A DNA stretch of 64,000 nucleotides. Source: Costus lasius (lineage: Eukaryota > Streptophyta > Magnoliopsida > Zingiberales > Costaceae). The stretch lies in NCBI GenBank assembly GCA_027563935.2, contig CM050453.2, forward strand, positions 89,316,665 through 89,380,664, written 5' to 3'. A program made the translations under genes and the position numbers. The notes under the pieces are model-generated. The model was not told the origin of the DNA. It worked only from the letters and a program-made list of their open reading frames with translations, and did no database searches. Shown here piece by piece: positions 1 to 11,400 of the stretch (position 1 is the stretch's first letter; every line of letters begins with the position of its first letter).

Positions 1-1339
1 AACAACTAAAACAACTCCAATTGACAACGAAAATAGAAGAAAGATAGTTGTTATGAGAAAAATCAAATTTAAGGGGTTCGCCACACCAACAATCAAGAAC
101 TAAATGAAAAGTGTTGCTAGAGATAGTCTGAAACCATGGAAATTCTTGAGTTTATAAATTACCCCCTTTCGGCGGTGTAACTTGGTACCAAACCCGACCG
201 TCCTTCTACTTTCGTGATAGAATGAGCCGAGTCGATCCAATGAGTGCAGGAGAATATAAATTCTGCGGGTATGTTTTACCTACTTTCGTGGCAAAATCTA
301 CCAGCCCAATTAAAACAGATCAGTTGTCACAATTTTCCCTTTCAGTACTTCTCGTGACGACTAGAGTAAAATTCGATTGATCAAGTCGAAGATTACGGAA
401 TTAACACAGCAAGGATTGAGTAGAGTCAAGAAAATCTCATAAAATCAACACAATCAGTTCATAGATTGAAAAGTGGGCTACGCCCAAAAAATCCAATTGT
501 GTGTTTACGCTACAACTTGCATAGTTTCGGTTAAAATCTCTTTCAGATGATGGAATACACAAGGCAGAGAAGATACAAGATGAAATAAAAGAGAAAATGC
601 TAACTTTCCCCTCTAGATCTGGTTCCAAGCACTATCTTCTTCCTTGTTCTCCTTCTCCTCGTTGTCCTCCCAGAGTCGATCCATTTTTTCCCCCAAAATG
701 ATTCCTTTTATATGTCTGATCGACTTCCTCTTGTTTCTCACGTGTAGCCCTTCTAATTCCCGTTGTTTTGACACCAAGATCGCCCAAATCTGACTTGAAA
801 CAAGGGAGAAATGCTAAGAGTCGCGATCTGCGTATAAAAATACGGGCGTGAAGCGTTTCTTGGGCTGGCCCGTGAAGCTCTCAGCCAAATTCTGCGTTGT
901 GCCTTCAGTAGACTTCACGGGTGTATTCTGTTTCACAGGCTAGACATATTCTTCTCGGCGAACATGATTCCAAAATTTCATTCTTGCGTTTCACGATCGT
1001 GTCTTCGATTACGGCTCGAAAATGATATGAAATATTCGTCCTCAGAAATACGACTGTGAACACTTTCATGGGCAGGCCGTATTTTCGGTAACAATGTCTG
1101 TCTGAGCTGAAAATTGCTGGGAAGCTTTGTCTTTCCATCCTTAACCACTTTATAACTTTAATTTCCAGTTTTAAGCTCCATAGATAAGTGATTTAACCTG
1201 AAACACATGAAAGACAAAGAAATGTGTAGATTTCGAAAATAACAAGGAAATAAGTGCTGAAAGAGATATACAAGTAACAAAATAAACCTTAATTCGTGAA
1301 ATAAATATATCAGGAAATGCAACATACGACAAGGTATCA
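1..1339 (-). repeat. Left (3') LTR of gypsy element G1, partial
   Basis: Positions 1 onward match 17,244 onward nearly base for base, and both copies end in ACGACAAGGTATCA, so this is the second LTR of the element whose other LTR is 17,090-18,128. In the plus direction the LTR should begin TGATAC and end GTATCA; its first ~150 bp lie left of the window. It carries a ~454-bp segment (364-817) that the right LTR lacks. Positions 828-1096 hold an array of ACGGGCGT/ACGCCCGT-type palindromic pieces. The two LTRs differ at several percent of positions by eye, so the insertion is much older than Copia-1. Confidence 0.9.
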
Positions 1340-1380
1340 AATTCTCCCAGACTAAAATTCTTGCTTGCCCTCAAGCATTG
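1340..1380 (-). promoter_or_regulatory. Polypurine tract zone of G1
   Basis: Read on the minus strand, the bases just inside the LTR are purine-rich (TAGTCTGGGAGAAT directly before the LTR). They follow a GAGGGCAAGCAAG motif. This is the expected position of the plus-strand primer of an LTR retrotransposon. A matching GAGGACAAGC motif occurs beside another LTR at 37,355-37,395. Confidence 0.75.
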
Positions 1381-2446
1381 AAAATTAGAAAACAGAAAAA
1401 CCAAATATGATAGAAAATGATCTTAGCTTATGACTTATCTCCAAGGAAAGAGTAACCATGCTAAGCTTCAAAATTCAAAGTAATTAGCAAATTGTCAAAA
1501 GTCAAATTGAGAAGGTTCCACAATCCAAGATCAAAAAGGACTCGCAACCTATGCAAGGCAATGAACTCTGATCTTATAAATAAACTGCATCCACCCATTT
1601 AAGCTTACCAAGATCACGAATTGGGATGAAAAACTCAATGCTGACGTGGAAAGCTTGATGTAATATAGAACTTGATGAAAGAAACCCCTTTTGTTTTCTT
1701 TCATTTTTTTGTTTTTGTTTTTGTTTTTTTTTTTGAAGTGTCTCTAAACTTTTGTTAGAGAATCTTTTCCAATAAAGGCTTTTGCCCCTTTTTTTTTTTC
1801 TTTTTATCAAAATGATTGCCCTAAATTGTAGTGTGGAGGGCAAATGATATGATAGGATAATTGTACAGTGAAGTAGCGAAGGTTATGCATTGAGTATCCA
1901 TACCAACAAGCAATCAGGTAAACCGCATAGATAGATAAAGCAATCCACTTAACCAGAAGAACAAAAACATCACATAAGTTTTGAAACCCTTAACAAAATT
2001 GAACATGTTTCCCATCAACTGTCATCCATCGAATAAACTAAGTACAAGAACCTATCTATCTTAATCATAGTTGGCATCCAAGGAGACAAGTTTAAACATA
2101 GAACAATGTCATTCATACCATGGTATCCTGAATATTCATCATGTGAAATCGCAATTCACAAAAAAAAATTTCAAGAACATTCCATCATCAGATACAACAA
2201 AATAGCATCACAAAATTGTATCATAATATTCCATCATAACATCAGAGTACCATCACATCATCACAAAATAGCATGCAAAATATCGTCATGGAGACAACAA
2301 AACATCATCACAGAACAATTTCACAAAACATAAAATAGCATCAGAATACCCTACATATCTCCCAGACTAAATGCAGCACAGTCCTCTGTGCTATGAACAA
2401 TAGTTACACAAAAGTTGGAGAATGTGGGGAATTATACTCACAAAAA
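1381..2446 (-). other. G1 3' untranslated region, non-coding
   Basis: This is non-coding sequence between the extra 3' ORF and the polypurine tract of G1. It includes a T-rich run on the plus strand (about 1685-1805) and a stretch rich in ATCACA/CATCA words (about 2110-2340). The T-rich part has a counterpart at 37,670-37,920, beside the LTR of G4, which supports a shared element architecture. I see no gene. Confidence 0.6.
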
Positions 2447-3886
2447 CTAAGAGGTGCCATCACCATCATCATCGTCGTCTGTGCTCATCGCTGTGCCTGG
2501 TTCTTGAGCTTCATCTTCATCATCATCGCCATCACCCCGGATGTCATCAGAATCATCATCACCAAGGCCGGACTGCAATTTTGTCTTGAGATCACTAAAT
2601 GACTCCCAGAAAGAACTCATAAATTTGGCTTGGCGTTTCAGTTCATCACTAAGCCCGTGATTTTCGTCATGGAGGCTAGACATATCAAAGCGCATGTGTG
2701 CCAATGTGTCTTCAATACCTTCTGTGATAGTAAGTAGGCGGCCCAACTTCTCTTCAATATGACTCCATCGTCCCTCCACGTCTGGAGCAGAGGAGGAAGA
2801 GAAGGCTCCAAAACCAAATGATCTTCCTGTTGATGGTATTGGTGTAGCTGTAGAAATAGGAGTAGGGATCTCCTCAACTACCTCAGGCCCTAAGGTCCAA
2901 TTTTGTTTATCACGTATAGTGGTGCGCCTTTGATTAGGTAGTGGCATAGTAATTTCGCTGCCCTTGAAAATCAGACAATAGTCATCACCCTCTTTCACTA
3001 TCAGCTTCATAGAAATGCAAGAGTCCAAATCAATGCGGTTACGCCCTTTGGCTTTTGGCATAGCAGTGGGGTCGACTCCTAAAGCTAAAGCAATGTGTGT
3101 AATGAGTCCACCCATGACAACCATTCCTTTCTAGGCTCTTGCGACCTTATAGAGTTGCTCGACCAGAAAGTAAGTAGAGTTCAACTTAAAGCCATGCAGC
3201 ATTGCCCAGATAAAGAGGACCTCGGTGGAGCGTACCATGCTGTCACGTTCACCTCTACCAAAGATAGAGTGTGCTAACACCCTATGTACGTATCTGAGTA
3301 CCGGGTTACTAATTGAACTGGCACGAGCTGTCTTAGAAGAATAGTAGTGGTCGTTACTAACAATCTTCCAAAATTCACTTTCATTATAAACCCGAGGTGC
3401 CCGTCGCGTGCTGTCCTCTAGAAAACCAAACATTTGATTTAAATTATGGAGTGTCAGTGAGAATTCCTTGCCCCGTAACCGGAATGAAATTCGGCCTTTA
3501 TCTGCATCGTCGTATGTACTCACTTTGACATCTAAGGAACTAAAAAATTGCAACGTCAGTGGTATATATGTGGCATGATGTAATCCAAAGAACTGCTGCC
3601 ATTCGATATTTGCATACATCCACTCAACATCTTCATAAAGTCCCAACCTACTCATTGCTTCTGTATCAAGATAGCGCGTGTTGATGATTTGGCATTGTAG
3701 AATAAGAGCGCAAGCAGACTCTTGGGCAGCATTACGAAGTGGAAAACCATATGGCGCGGCAGCTGGTTGAGCTTTAGCAGGGGGTTGCCGTTGTTGCCCT
3801 GAACGAGAGGAAGAAGGACCCTTTGATGAGGAAGTGCCAGCACGGGAGGTGTGCTTCTTTGCCATAACTTTTCGTTTGGGGGCCAT
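2447..3886 (-). pseudogene. Athila-type extra 3' ORF of G1, interrupted by one stop
   Basis: The minus-strand frame runs from an ATG at 3886 (MAPKRKVMAKK) to 2447, 480 codons. It is broken only by a TAG at 3131-3133, where CAG would restore glutamine. The N-terminus is basic and nuclear-localisation-like, followed by a Ser/Pro/Gln-rich linker. The central ~200 residues contain an NPVLRYVHRVLAHSIFGRG block and VVMGGLITHIALALG, which resemble the unassigned plant proteins encoded downstream of pol in Athila/Tat gypsy elements. The C-terminus is strongly acidic (runs of Asp/Glu). The function of this protein class is not established. The same frame continues upstream to 3982 without a stop, but MAPKRK is the likelier start. 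The family assignment is from memory of the pattern, not a search. Confidence 0.7.
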
Positions 3887-4280
3887 CGATATCCCAGAAA
3901 CAGAGAAACCCAAAAACAGAGAATAGCAAGGAAATCTCGGTACAAAACAGAAGATAGAATAAACGCCTTCAATGTCGATCAAGCTAGAACCGATTTCATC
4001 GCGTTGGAGATAAAGAATAGATCAGAGAGTTGCCTGATTGGAGAAGCATCGCGGAGCGTAGAGGATGGCACAGGACACAAATCCCTTCAATGTTGCACGC
4101 CGGAAGCTATTTGTGCAGAGAGGGGGAACAATAATGGCAACGGCAGTAGTAGGAACTCCGGCGAACTCGCTGGAAGGCTGGAGACACCGATCGGCGACGG
4201 AGAAGAATGGGAAGAGGGGCCGCGGCAGTCGCTGGTGTGGTCTAGGGCACGAGGGAAGTCGTGAAAACCCTAGGCGGTGT
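3887..4280 (-). other. Leader between palindrome array and 3' ORF of G1
   Basis: This is GC-richer non-coding DNA preceding the extra ORF on the minus strand. Short plus-strand frames here (3851-4264) are antisense shadows without recognisable domains. It could be the transcribed leader of a spliced or subgenomic ORF3 message, as is known for env-like ORFs of some plant gypsy elements; that is inference. Confidence 0.35.
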
Positions 4281-4309
4281 GTTTAAATGAAAGGGTGTTG
4301 ACCAGCTTT

Positions 4310-4760
4310 GACTAGCAAGAGTGATGAAGTTACGGGCGTATACCATAATACACCTATGCCCGTATTTCTCTCGGCGAAAACTTGGTTGAAGAAGAATGCC
4401 CAAGAAAGAAAATAAATCTGCAGTTGTGAAGGTCGGAACTTTGAAGATATGGGTGTAACTTTGATACGGCACCAGCCGTATTGCTCTCGGTGAAAAATGG
4501 GTTCAGAAGAATACGCCCATGTTATGATGTACAGGTGTGGTTGTGTAATCCTCGGGAGAAAACAGTCACTCAAATTACGCCCGTATAGTGTAATACGGCC
4601 TGGCCGTATTTCTCTCGGTGAAAAACAAGTTTGCAAAGAATGGCCAGAAATCATTTCACGGGAGCGGCTGTGTTCTTCTTGGCGGAAACTTCCATATGCT
4701 AAAATTCCAAAATATGGCCGTGTAGCATTACACGGTCAGCCCGTATTTTCCTAAAAATCC
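4310..4760 (-). repeat. Internal palindrome-rich tandem array of G1
   Basis: About four degenerate units share a phrase like GTATTTCTCTCGGTGAAAA. Each carries an inverted pair built on ACGGGCGTA or TACGGC...GCCGTA. Units begin near 4333, 4463, 4575 and 4693. The same kind of motif occurs inside this element's LTRs (828-1096 and 17,625-17,875), so LTR-like sequence is repeated internally, between the protease and the extra ORF. Confidence 0.6.
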
Positions 4761-4947
4761 CAGAAATTGAGTTCTTCAGCTCCCAGCTTCCTGTATATCA
4801 TTTCTACATTCACCATGAGATAACGTTCATCAGAATGAAGCGAATAAATGAACAAAAATGCTCACTAAGCATAGTAAACTATATTACAAAGAAACACAAG
4901 GAGATAGATAAAAGCTATAAATAACAAACTACACTAAGCATCAGATA

Positions 4948-4966
4948 CTTGGGCTGCCTCCCAAGG
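4948..4966 (-). other. Conserved GGGAGGCA-CCCA motif after the gag-protease frame
   Basis: The minus strand reads CTTGGGAGGCAGCCCAAG, an imperfect palindrome, shortly downstream of the protease frame. G3 has the equivalent AGGGAGGCAACCCAAG at 35,569-35,584, also shortly downstream of its protease frame. The shared position suggests a conserved element of this lineage; its role is unknown to me. Confidence 0.55.
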
Positions 4967-5007
4967 AGCGCTACTTTTAGGTCGGTAGCTCGACCAATGC
5001 CAAAGTG

Positions 5008-6762
5008 TTATGACATTGCAGGAGGATCAGTGGCGTAATAGATGGCATGTAAACGCCTACCATTTCTCTGTTGTGTAAGTGTGCCCACCAAAGTATGTAT
5101 CCAGTGTTGCAGGTGGGTCACTATCTGAATAAAAATCATATGCATATTAAAGAAAAAATTAGTGCCCTTAATGTCATCAATGATATATCCAATAATTTTT
5201 CTAACATTAAAATATGCATCAATAATTATATAGAAAGTAGAATCAGGGCGTAGCAGGTCATACCTTGTATTGTTTTGAAGAGATTTAAATTCAAAAGTCA
5301 GATTTGCACTCATCTCAGGGTCTATGTCATCAAGTTTTGCAGGATTCACCTTCTCCGAATGAAATGTTCCAGTCTTATCCATCAATTGTGCATATCTTAT
5401 GGCTTCCTCATTGTCTTCGGTATGTGGACTCTCCCAAAGAGTGACCTCTAGCGGGTCAGTGCTGGAGCTAATGTGCGCAACTTCTTCTACCACATCATCT
5501 ATGATGTCCACACTGCTACAAGATCCTGCAACAAAAGGCTTTTTCAGACTCGAAGAGCAATCAAACTCAATAGCGTCATTACCGATATTTAATGCTAGTT
5601 TTCCCTTTTTCCCATCAATGACTGCTCCGGCTGTTGCAAGGAACGGTCGTCCCAGAATTATCGGCAACTTAACATCCTCTTCCATTTCAAGAACAACGAA
5701 GTCCACTGGGATGAAGAAGTCACCGACTTTGATCGGGATATCTTCTAGAATTCCCATAGGTTTCCGCACCAAGCGGTCAGCTAGCTGCGAGGAAATCGGC
5801 GCCGCTTTCACGTCGCCAATGTCAAGTCGCTTGAAAAGGGAAGAAGGCATAAGACTGACGCTTGCTCCCAAGTCGCATAGTGCATGATCAAAAGAGATAT
5901 TCCCTATTTGGCAAGGGATCGAGAAGCTGCCCAGATCTTTCATCTTTTGCGGAAGCTTGTTCTGGATTATGGCGCTACACTCCTCAGTGAGTGCAACGGT
6001 CCCCGCTTCTTCTAGCTTTTGCCTATTCGAAAGGATGTCCTTTAGAAACTTAGCATATGTGGGCATCTGCAAAATTGCTTCAGTAAACAAAATATTAATA
6101 TACAGTTTATTCAAAATATCCAAAAACTTTCCAAACTATTTATCCAACTGTGCCTTAGCCAATCTTTGGGGAAATGGGACAGGTGGCTTGTAGGCAGGGG
6201 GAGGAATATAAGTTGGTTCTTTCACTTCAGGTTCTTTTTCTTCTCCCTTTTTGACTAGTTCAGATTGGGAGAGAGTCTCATCTTCGACTTCAGAATTAGG
6301 CACCCTAGGCTTGTCTAGCTGTTTACCACTTCGAGTGATAATAGCATTAATGTGCTCCCTCGGGTTTGGTTTAGGTTGGGAGGGTAACTTTCCTGGAGCT
6401 CTAGCTATGGAAGTGGCTAAGTTGGCTAACTGGGTGTCTATTTGTTTGTTATGGCTTTCTATGGCTTCAAGTCTTGTAGTGACGTGTCTCATCATATCAT
6501 TAACTGTTTCATTTGTCTTCGTCTGAGAAGAAATGAAAGTCTCCATGATTGCTTCCAGTTGGGATTTCTGTGGCTGTTGTGGTTGCTGCTGTGCATAAGG
6601 TCGAGGTTGGGGTTGAAATCCGGGGGGTTGTCTATACATCTATTGAGGAACTGGGTTTGGATTGTTTCTACATGAAAATTTTGGATGGTTCCTCCACCCC
6701 GGATTATAGGTACTTGAGTATGGGTCCAGTTGGGGTCTAGGATTAGGGTTAAGGTTCCCTAT
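5008..6762 (-). pseudogene. Gypsy G1 gag C-terminus and aspartic protease
   Basis: This minus-strand frame is the downstream half of the G1 gag-protease gene, separated from its first half (15,861-16,933) by Copia-1. It has a Gln/Pro-rich gag tail (6136-6639), a PPPAYKPPVPFPQRLAKA linker, then the retropepsin-like domain (about 5300-6060). The catalytic motif CDLGASVSLMP and flap-side ILGRPFLATAGA are intact. In-frame TAG codons at 6640 and 6136 stand where CAG is expected; the G3 copy keeps Gln at the second site. No reverse transcriptase, RNase H or integrase follows; coding ends at 5008. Confidence 0.8.
6758..6762. repeat. Target-site duplication of Copia-1 (left copy, CCTAT)
   Basis: CCTAT immediately precedes the left LTR and recurs immediately after the right LTR at 15,861-15,865. 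A 5-bp duplication is the normal signature of LTR-retrotransposon integration. It fixes both ends of the element exactly. Confidence 0.95.
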
Positions 6763-8447
6763 TGAAAGTCCCCTAAACAAGGGGAGGGCGAAACCCTAAT
6801 AGGCGCATATGAAGGCTTTGATGCAGCGGAAGGGGTTTCTAAGATCTATGCATGTAATATGATCAACAAAATCGATTTCAAATATCAGAGAAGAAATCAT
6901 ACCGATGCCATTGTATGGATGGCGACTTGGAAGCAGAGAGTGAAGTCGCTCCCCTCCAGAGAAGACGCACACAAGATGTGATCGCCTACTCCCTTAGTGC
7001 TCCTTGTGCTAGCAAGGTTCTAAGGAGTCCTTGTCGTATGGAATAGAAGAGAATCCTTTGCTTGGCGATTTCTTCCTTCTCCTTTTCGTCAACCTCTTCA
7101 CCACACACAAGAGAGCTCTTGTTGGCGACCCGAGAAAGGAGAGGCGAGAGATTAGAGCGTCTTAGGCGTGAACGTGAGGCGCTCCCACGTTTAGAAGTCA
7201 TGGCTTCTAAAAATAGTAAACCCCAAACGTTCATGCGACCATGGGTTCACCCCATGCGCAAACTCATCTCTTCTTGAACCATGCGCTCACTCAATGAGCT
7301 GGTTCAATTTGGTTTGGTTCAAAAACCAATTAACCCAAGCCATTAGTCCAGATCACATTAAACCCTAAGGTTCTTGATCTGACCGTTGATCTCTTGATGC
7401 TGCTGATCTCACTGATCTAGCATCCATTCTCTCGATCGAAGCTTACCGATCTCAAGCCCTAATCAATCAAACATGATCAGACCAGATCTCACTTACAATC
7501 AGAGATTAAATCCCTTTAAACTGAACCAAGACAATTCAGTCCATACGATCTGACTTAAGTAAGCCATATCATCAAATTGTGCGACCCTAAGGGTTTCCTT
7601 TAAATGTCGGTAACGATAACTTACGTTATCACGATCAGTGAGGGGTATCTAGCAACACATCACTGTCTCCCGATATAAAGGAAAGAGTCTTCCAAGACTA
7701 CACCCAAACCACAGCACAAGTGTGAATCAACTCACTAGGCATACATGATTCCTTTGCCACTGGATGTTCTTATTGGACAAGCGTGTCAAGCCTGTAACTC
7801 CAATATGATGAGCATGATTAGATCAGATGAACATTGTCACCTGGGTATGGCCATACACTTTCTCAATCATCTCATCCAGGGGGGCCCCTTTAAAACATCA
7901 CACTCCAATTAAGGAGACGGCAATCCTATATCTATCACTAGTGCCCTAACATGACTCAAGCTCACCATCCAAGATAGTCTATAACCATTATGTTTCAAAT
8001 GATATCGAACCACCTCAAAACAATGACAATCATCATTTAGAAACACAAGTGATCTCAAGTCAGAGGAAATGTGCCACTTGTTGCAATCAAGGATTATACA
8101 CATTGTGACAAGCAATTGAATATCCTAGTAGGGTCTGTCCAGTACATCCAATGTACCCATGAGTCTACATCTTATTCCATGCTCGAAGCATCCTATAAGA
8201 CTAGAACACATATTAGTCTCAATCATATCAAGGCTGTCTCATGTTCACCAAGATATATCGACTAAGGACTTTACTGCATGTCAGCCCAGCTGAACAGCAT
8301 TGAGACATTATTCAGAAGTATATATATTGCAGCAGATAATATAACAAACTGAATAACAACCATTGCCTTTATAAACATAAGAGTTTATACATGATACTGT
8401 TACAATCCCAAGGCCTCAAACATTAGCCTTAAGGGCATACCCCAACA
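6763..8447 (-). repeat. Copia-1 3' LTR
   Basis: In plus orientation the LTR begins TGAAAGTCCCC and ends ACCCCAACA, giving TG...CA ends. It is the same length as 14,176-15,860. Differences seen by eye are all single substitutions near the U3 end, for example in the stretches around 7892, 8098, 8260, 8335 and 8352. A TATATATA run near 8318-8326 could serve as a minus-strand TATA element. Open frames within it (for example 7062-7277) recur identically in the other LTR and are not genes. Confidence 0.95.
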
Positions 8448-8460
8448 ATCTCCCACTTGC
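8448..8460 (-). promoter_or_regulatory. Copia-1 polypurine tract
   Basis: The minus strand reads GCAAGTGGGAGATT directly before the LTR start TGTTGGGG. This is the typical purine-rich primer for plus-strand DNA synthesis. Confidence 0.85.
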
Positions 8461-8467
8461 ACTTAAT

Positions 8468-11400
8468 CTAATGGTTGAGTAATCTCAAACCCATATTATT
8501 ACAGTGCTTCTCATGCTTCTGCTGCACCAGAGGCTTGGTAAGCGGGTCAGCCAGATTGTCATCTGTATGAACCTTGCAGACTTTGATCTCGCCACGATCA
8601 ATGATCTCCCGGATCAAATGAAACCGTCTCTGTATGTGCTTGGACTTCTGGTGCGACCGTGGTTCCTTTGCTTGTGCGATTGCTCCAGTGTTATCACAAA
8701 AGATAACCAAAGGATCTGCACTCGAAGGAACAACACCAAGTTCTCTCACGAACTTACGAATCCACACTGCCTCCTTGGATGCTTCCGAGGCTGCAACATA
8801 CTCGGCTTCTGTTGTGGAATCAGCAACAGTTGATTGTTTGAAACTCTTCCACACCACCGCTCCTCCATTCAAGCTAAAAATATAGCTTGATTGCGATCGG
8901 AAATCATCCTGGTCTGACTGGAACGAAGCGTCAGTATAACCTTCAATACTGAGTTCTTCCTGACCACCATATATCAAGAACATATCTTTGGTCCTCCGCA
9001 GATATTTTAAAATGTTCTTGACTGCAATCCAGTGCGCCAATCCTGGATTACTTTGGAACCGACTGGTCACGCTTAACCCGTAAGCAACGTCTGGGCGAGT
9101 ACACAACATCACATACATAATGGACCTAATAGCCAAAGCATAAGGCGTATTGTCCATTTCATCTTTCTCAGTCTGTGTTTGTGGACACTGACTCTTTGAA
9201 AGATTCAGACCATGTCTGACTGGAAGATATCCTCTTTTAAAATTCTCTAAATGGAATCTCTCCAGGACCTTATCGATGTAAGTACTCTGGCACAGCCCGA
9301 GAAGCCTCTTAGATCTATCCCTGTAGATCTTCACACCTAATACATAGGCTGCTTCTCCTAGATCTTTCATCTGGAAACATTTCCTTAACCATGCCTTAAC
9401 CGCATGCATTTCAGGAATGTCATTTCCAATGATCAAGATGTCATCGACGTAGAGGACTAGGAAAGTAATCACGCTCCCACTAAACCTCTTATATACACAC
9501 GGGTCATCCTCGTTCTTGATGAAACCAAACTCAGAGATTGATTCATCAAAACGAATATTCCAGCTTCTCGATGCTTGTTTAAGTCCATAAATAGACTTCT
9601 TTAACTTGCATATTTTATGACGATCTGATGGATTAGTGAAACCTTCTGGTTGTGTCATATACACATCCTCATCCAGATTTCCATTAAGGAAAGCTGTCTT
9701 CACATCCATTTGCCAGATCTCATAATCATAATATGCTGCTATCGCGAAAAGAATCTGAATAGACTTAAACATAGCTACAGGTGAGAAAGTTTCATCATAA
9801 TCTATCCCGTAGATTTGTTTGAAACCTTTCGCAACTAGCCTGCCTTTATAGGTAACCACGTTACCATCCATGTCAATCTTCTTCTTGAAGATCCATTTGC
9901 AGCCTATAGGGATAACTCCCGGAGGCGGATCAACCAAATCCCATACTTGGTTATCTGACATGGAGTCCATCTCGGCGCGCATAGCTTCAAGCCATCTCGC
10001 TGACTCCGGTCCACTGACCGCATCCGCATAAGTGAGGGGTTCATCATTATCAATGATGTAGACTCCGTCATAGCGCTCAGGCTGTCGACGGATCCTTCCC
10101 GATCTTCGCGGTTCCCGTGATATCTGAGCCTCAGGTTGTTCAGTAACCTGTTCTACTGGCTCAGGCTCATCCAACTGTGCTTGAGCACTTTGTCCTTCCT
10201 CTGGATTCTCATCCAGCTTTATTTCTCTCCCACTGGCCTCTTGCAGAAGATACTCCTTCTCAAGAAATATGGCCGTCCGAGCAACAAATACTTTGTTCTC
10301 TTTGGGATCGTAGAAATAATAACCCTTAGTTTCCTTAGGGTAACCGACAAAGATACATTTGTCAGATCTACTCTCTAGTTTCCCAGAGGCGAGCTTTTTG
10401 ACATAAGCCTCGCAGCCCCAGATCCTGATAAATGTCAAGCTCAGCTGTTTCCCATACCATAACTCATATGGCGTCTTAGAAACTGCCTTGGATGGCACTC
10501 GGTTTAGCACCTTTGCAGCTGTCTCCAGTGCAAATCCCCAAAAGGAATATGGAAGAGTAGCCTGACTCATCATAGAACGAACCATATCAAGTAACGTTCT
10601 ATTTCTCCTTTCGGACACACCATTCCATTGCGGTGTTCCTGGCGGAGTGAGCTGTGAGATAATCCCACACTCCTTCAGATAGTCAGTAAACGCATGACTC
10701 AAGTATTCTCCACCTCGATCAGAACGAAGTGCCTTGATATTTCGGCCAAGCTGATTCTGTACTTCATTCTTGAACTCTTTGAACTTGTCAAAAGATTCAC
10801 TCTTGTGTCTCATAAGATAGACATACCCATACCTACTGAAATCATCAGTGAAGGTAATGAAGTACTGATAGCCACCTCTGGCATGTTTACTAAATGGCCC
10901 ACACACATCACTGTGTATAAGGTCTAGTAAACCTGAAGCCCTTTGACCTTTGTGGGGAAAAGGTGACTTCGTCATTTTACCCATTAAACAAGCTTTGCAT
11001 GTATCAATCTCCTCATAGGAGAATGATCCCAGCAGTCCATAATCATGCAACCGCTTAATGCGCTTCTTGTTAATATGGCCTAAACGACTATGCCATAGCA
11101 AGGTGCTGTCATCAGCATACTTGGCTTTCTTATTATCAATGTTTTGTATAGAACATTCCATGTCCAACATGAATAACCCATTGTTAATTGAACCAGTAGC
11201 ATAAACAATATTATCTAAAGAAAGAACACACTTTGAAATATTGCATTCAAAGGAAAACCCCTTCCTGACAAGAGCAGGAATGGAGATAATATTTTTAGTA
11301 ATGCTGGGAACAAAGTAACAATTGCTCAGTTCTAATACAAGTCCAGATGGTAAAGAGATGAAATAGTCTCCTACAGCAACAGCAGCAACCCGTGCCCCGT

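Noticed and set aside
7062..7277. 71-codon frame repeated at 14,475-14,690
   Set aside because: It is inside the two Copia-1 LTRs, so the repetition is due to the LTRs and not to coding conservation.
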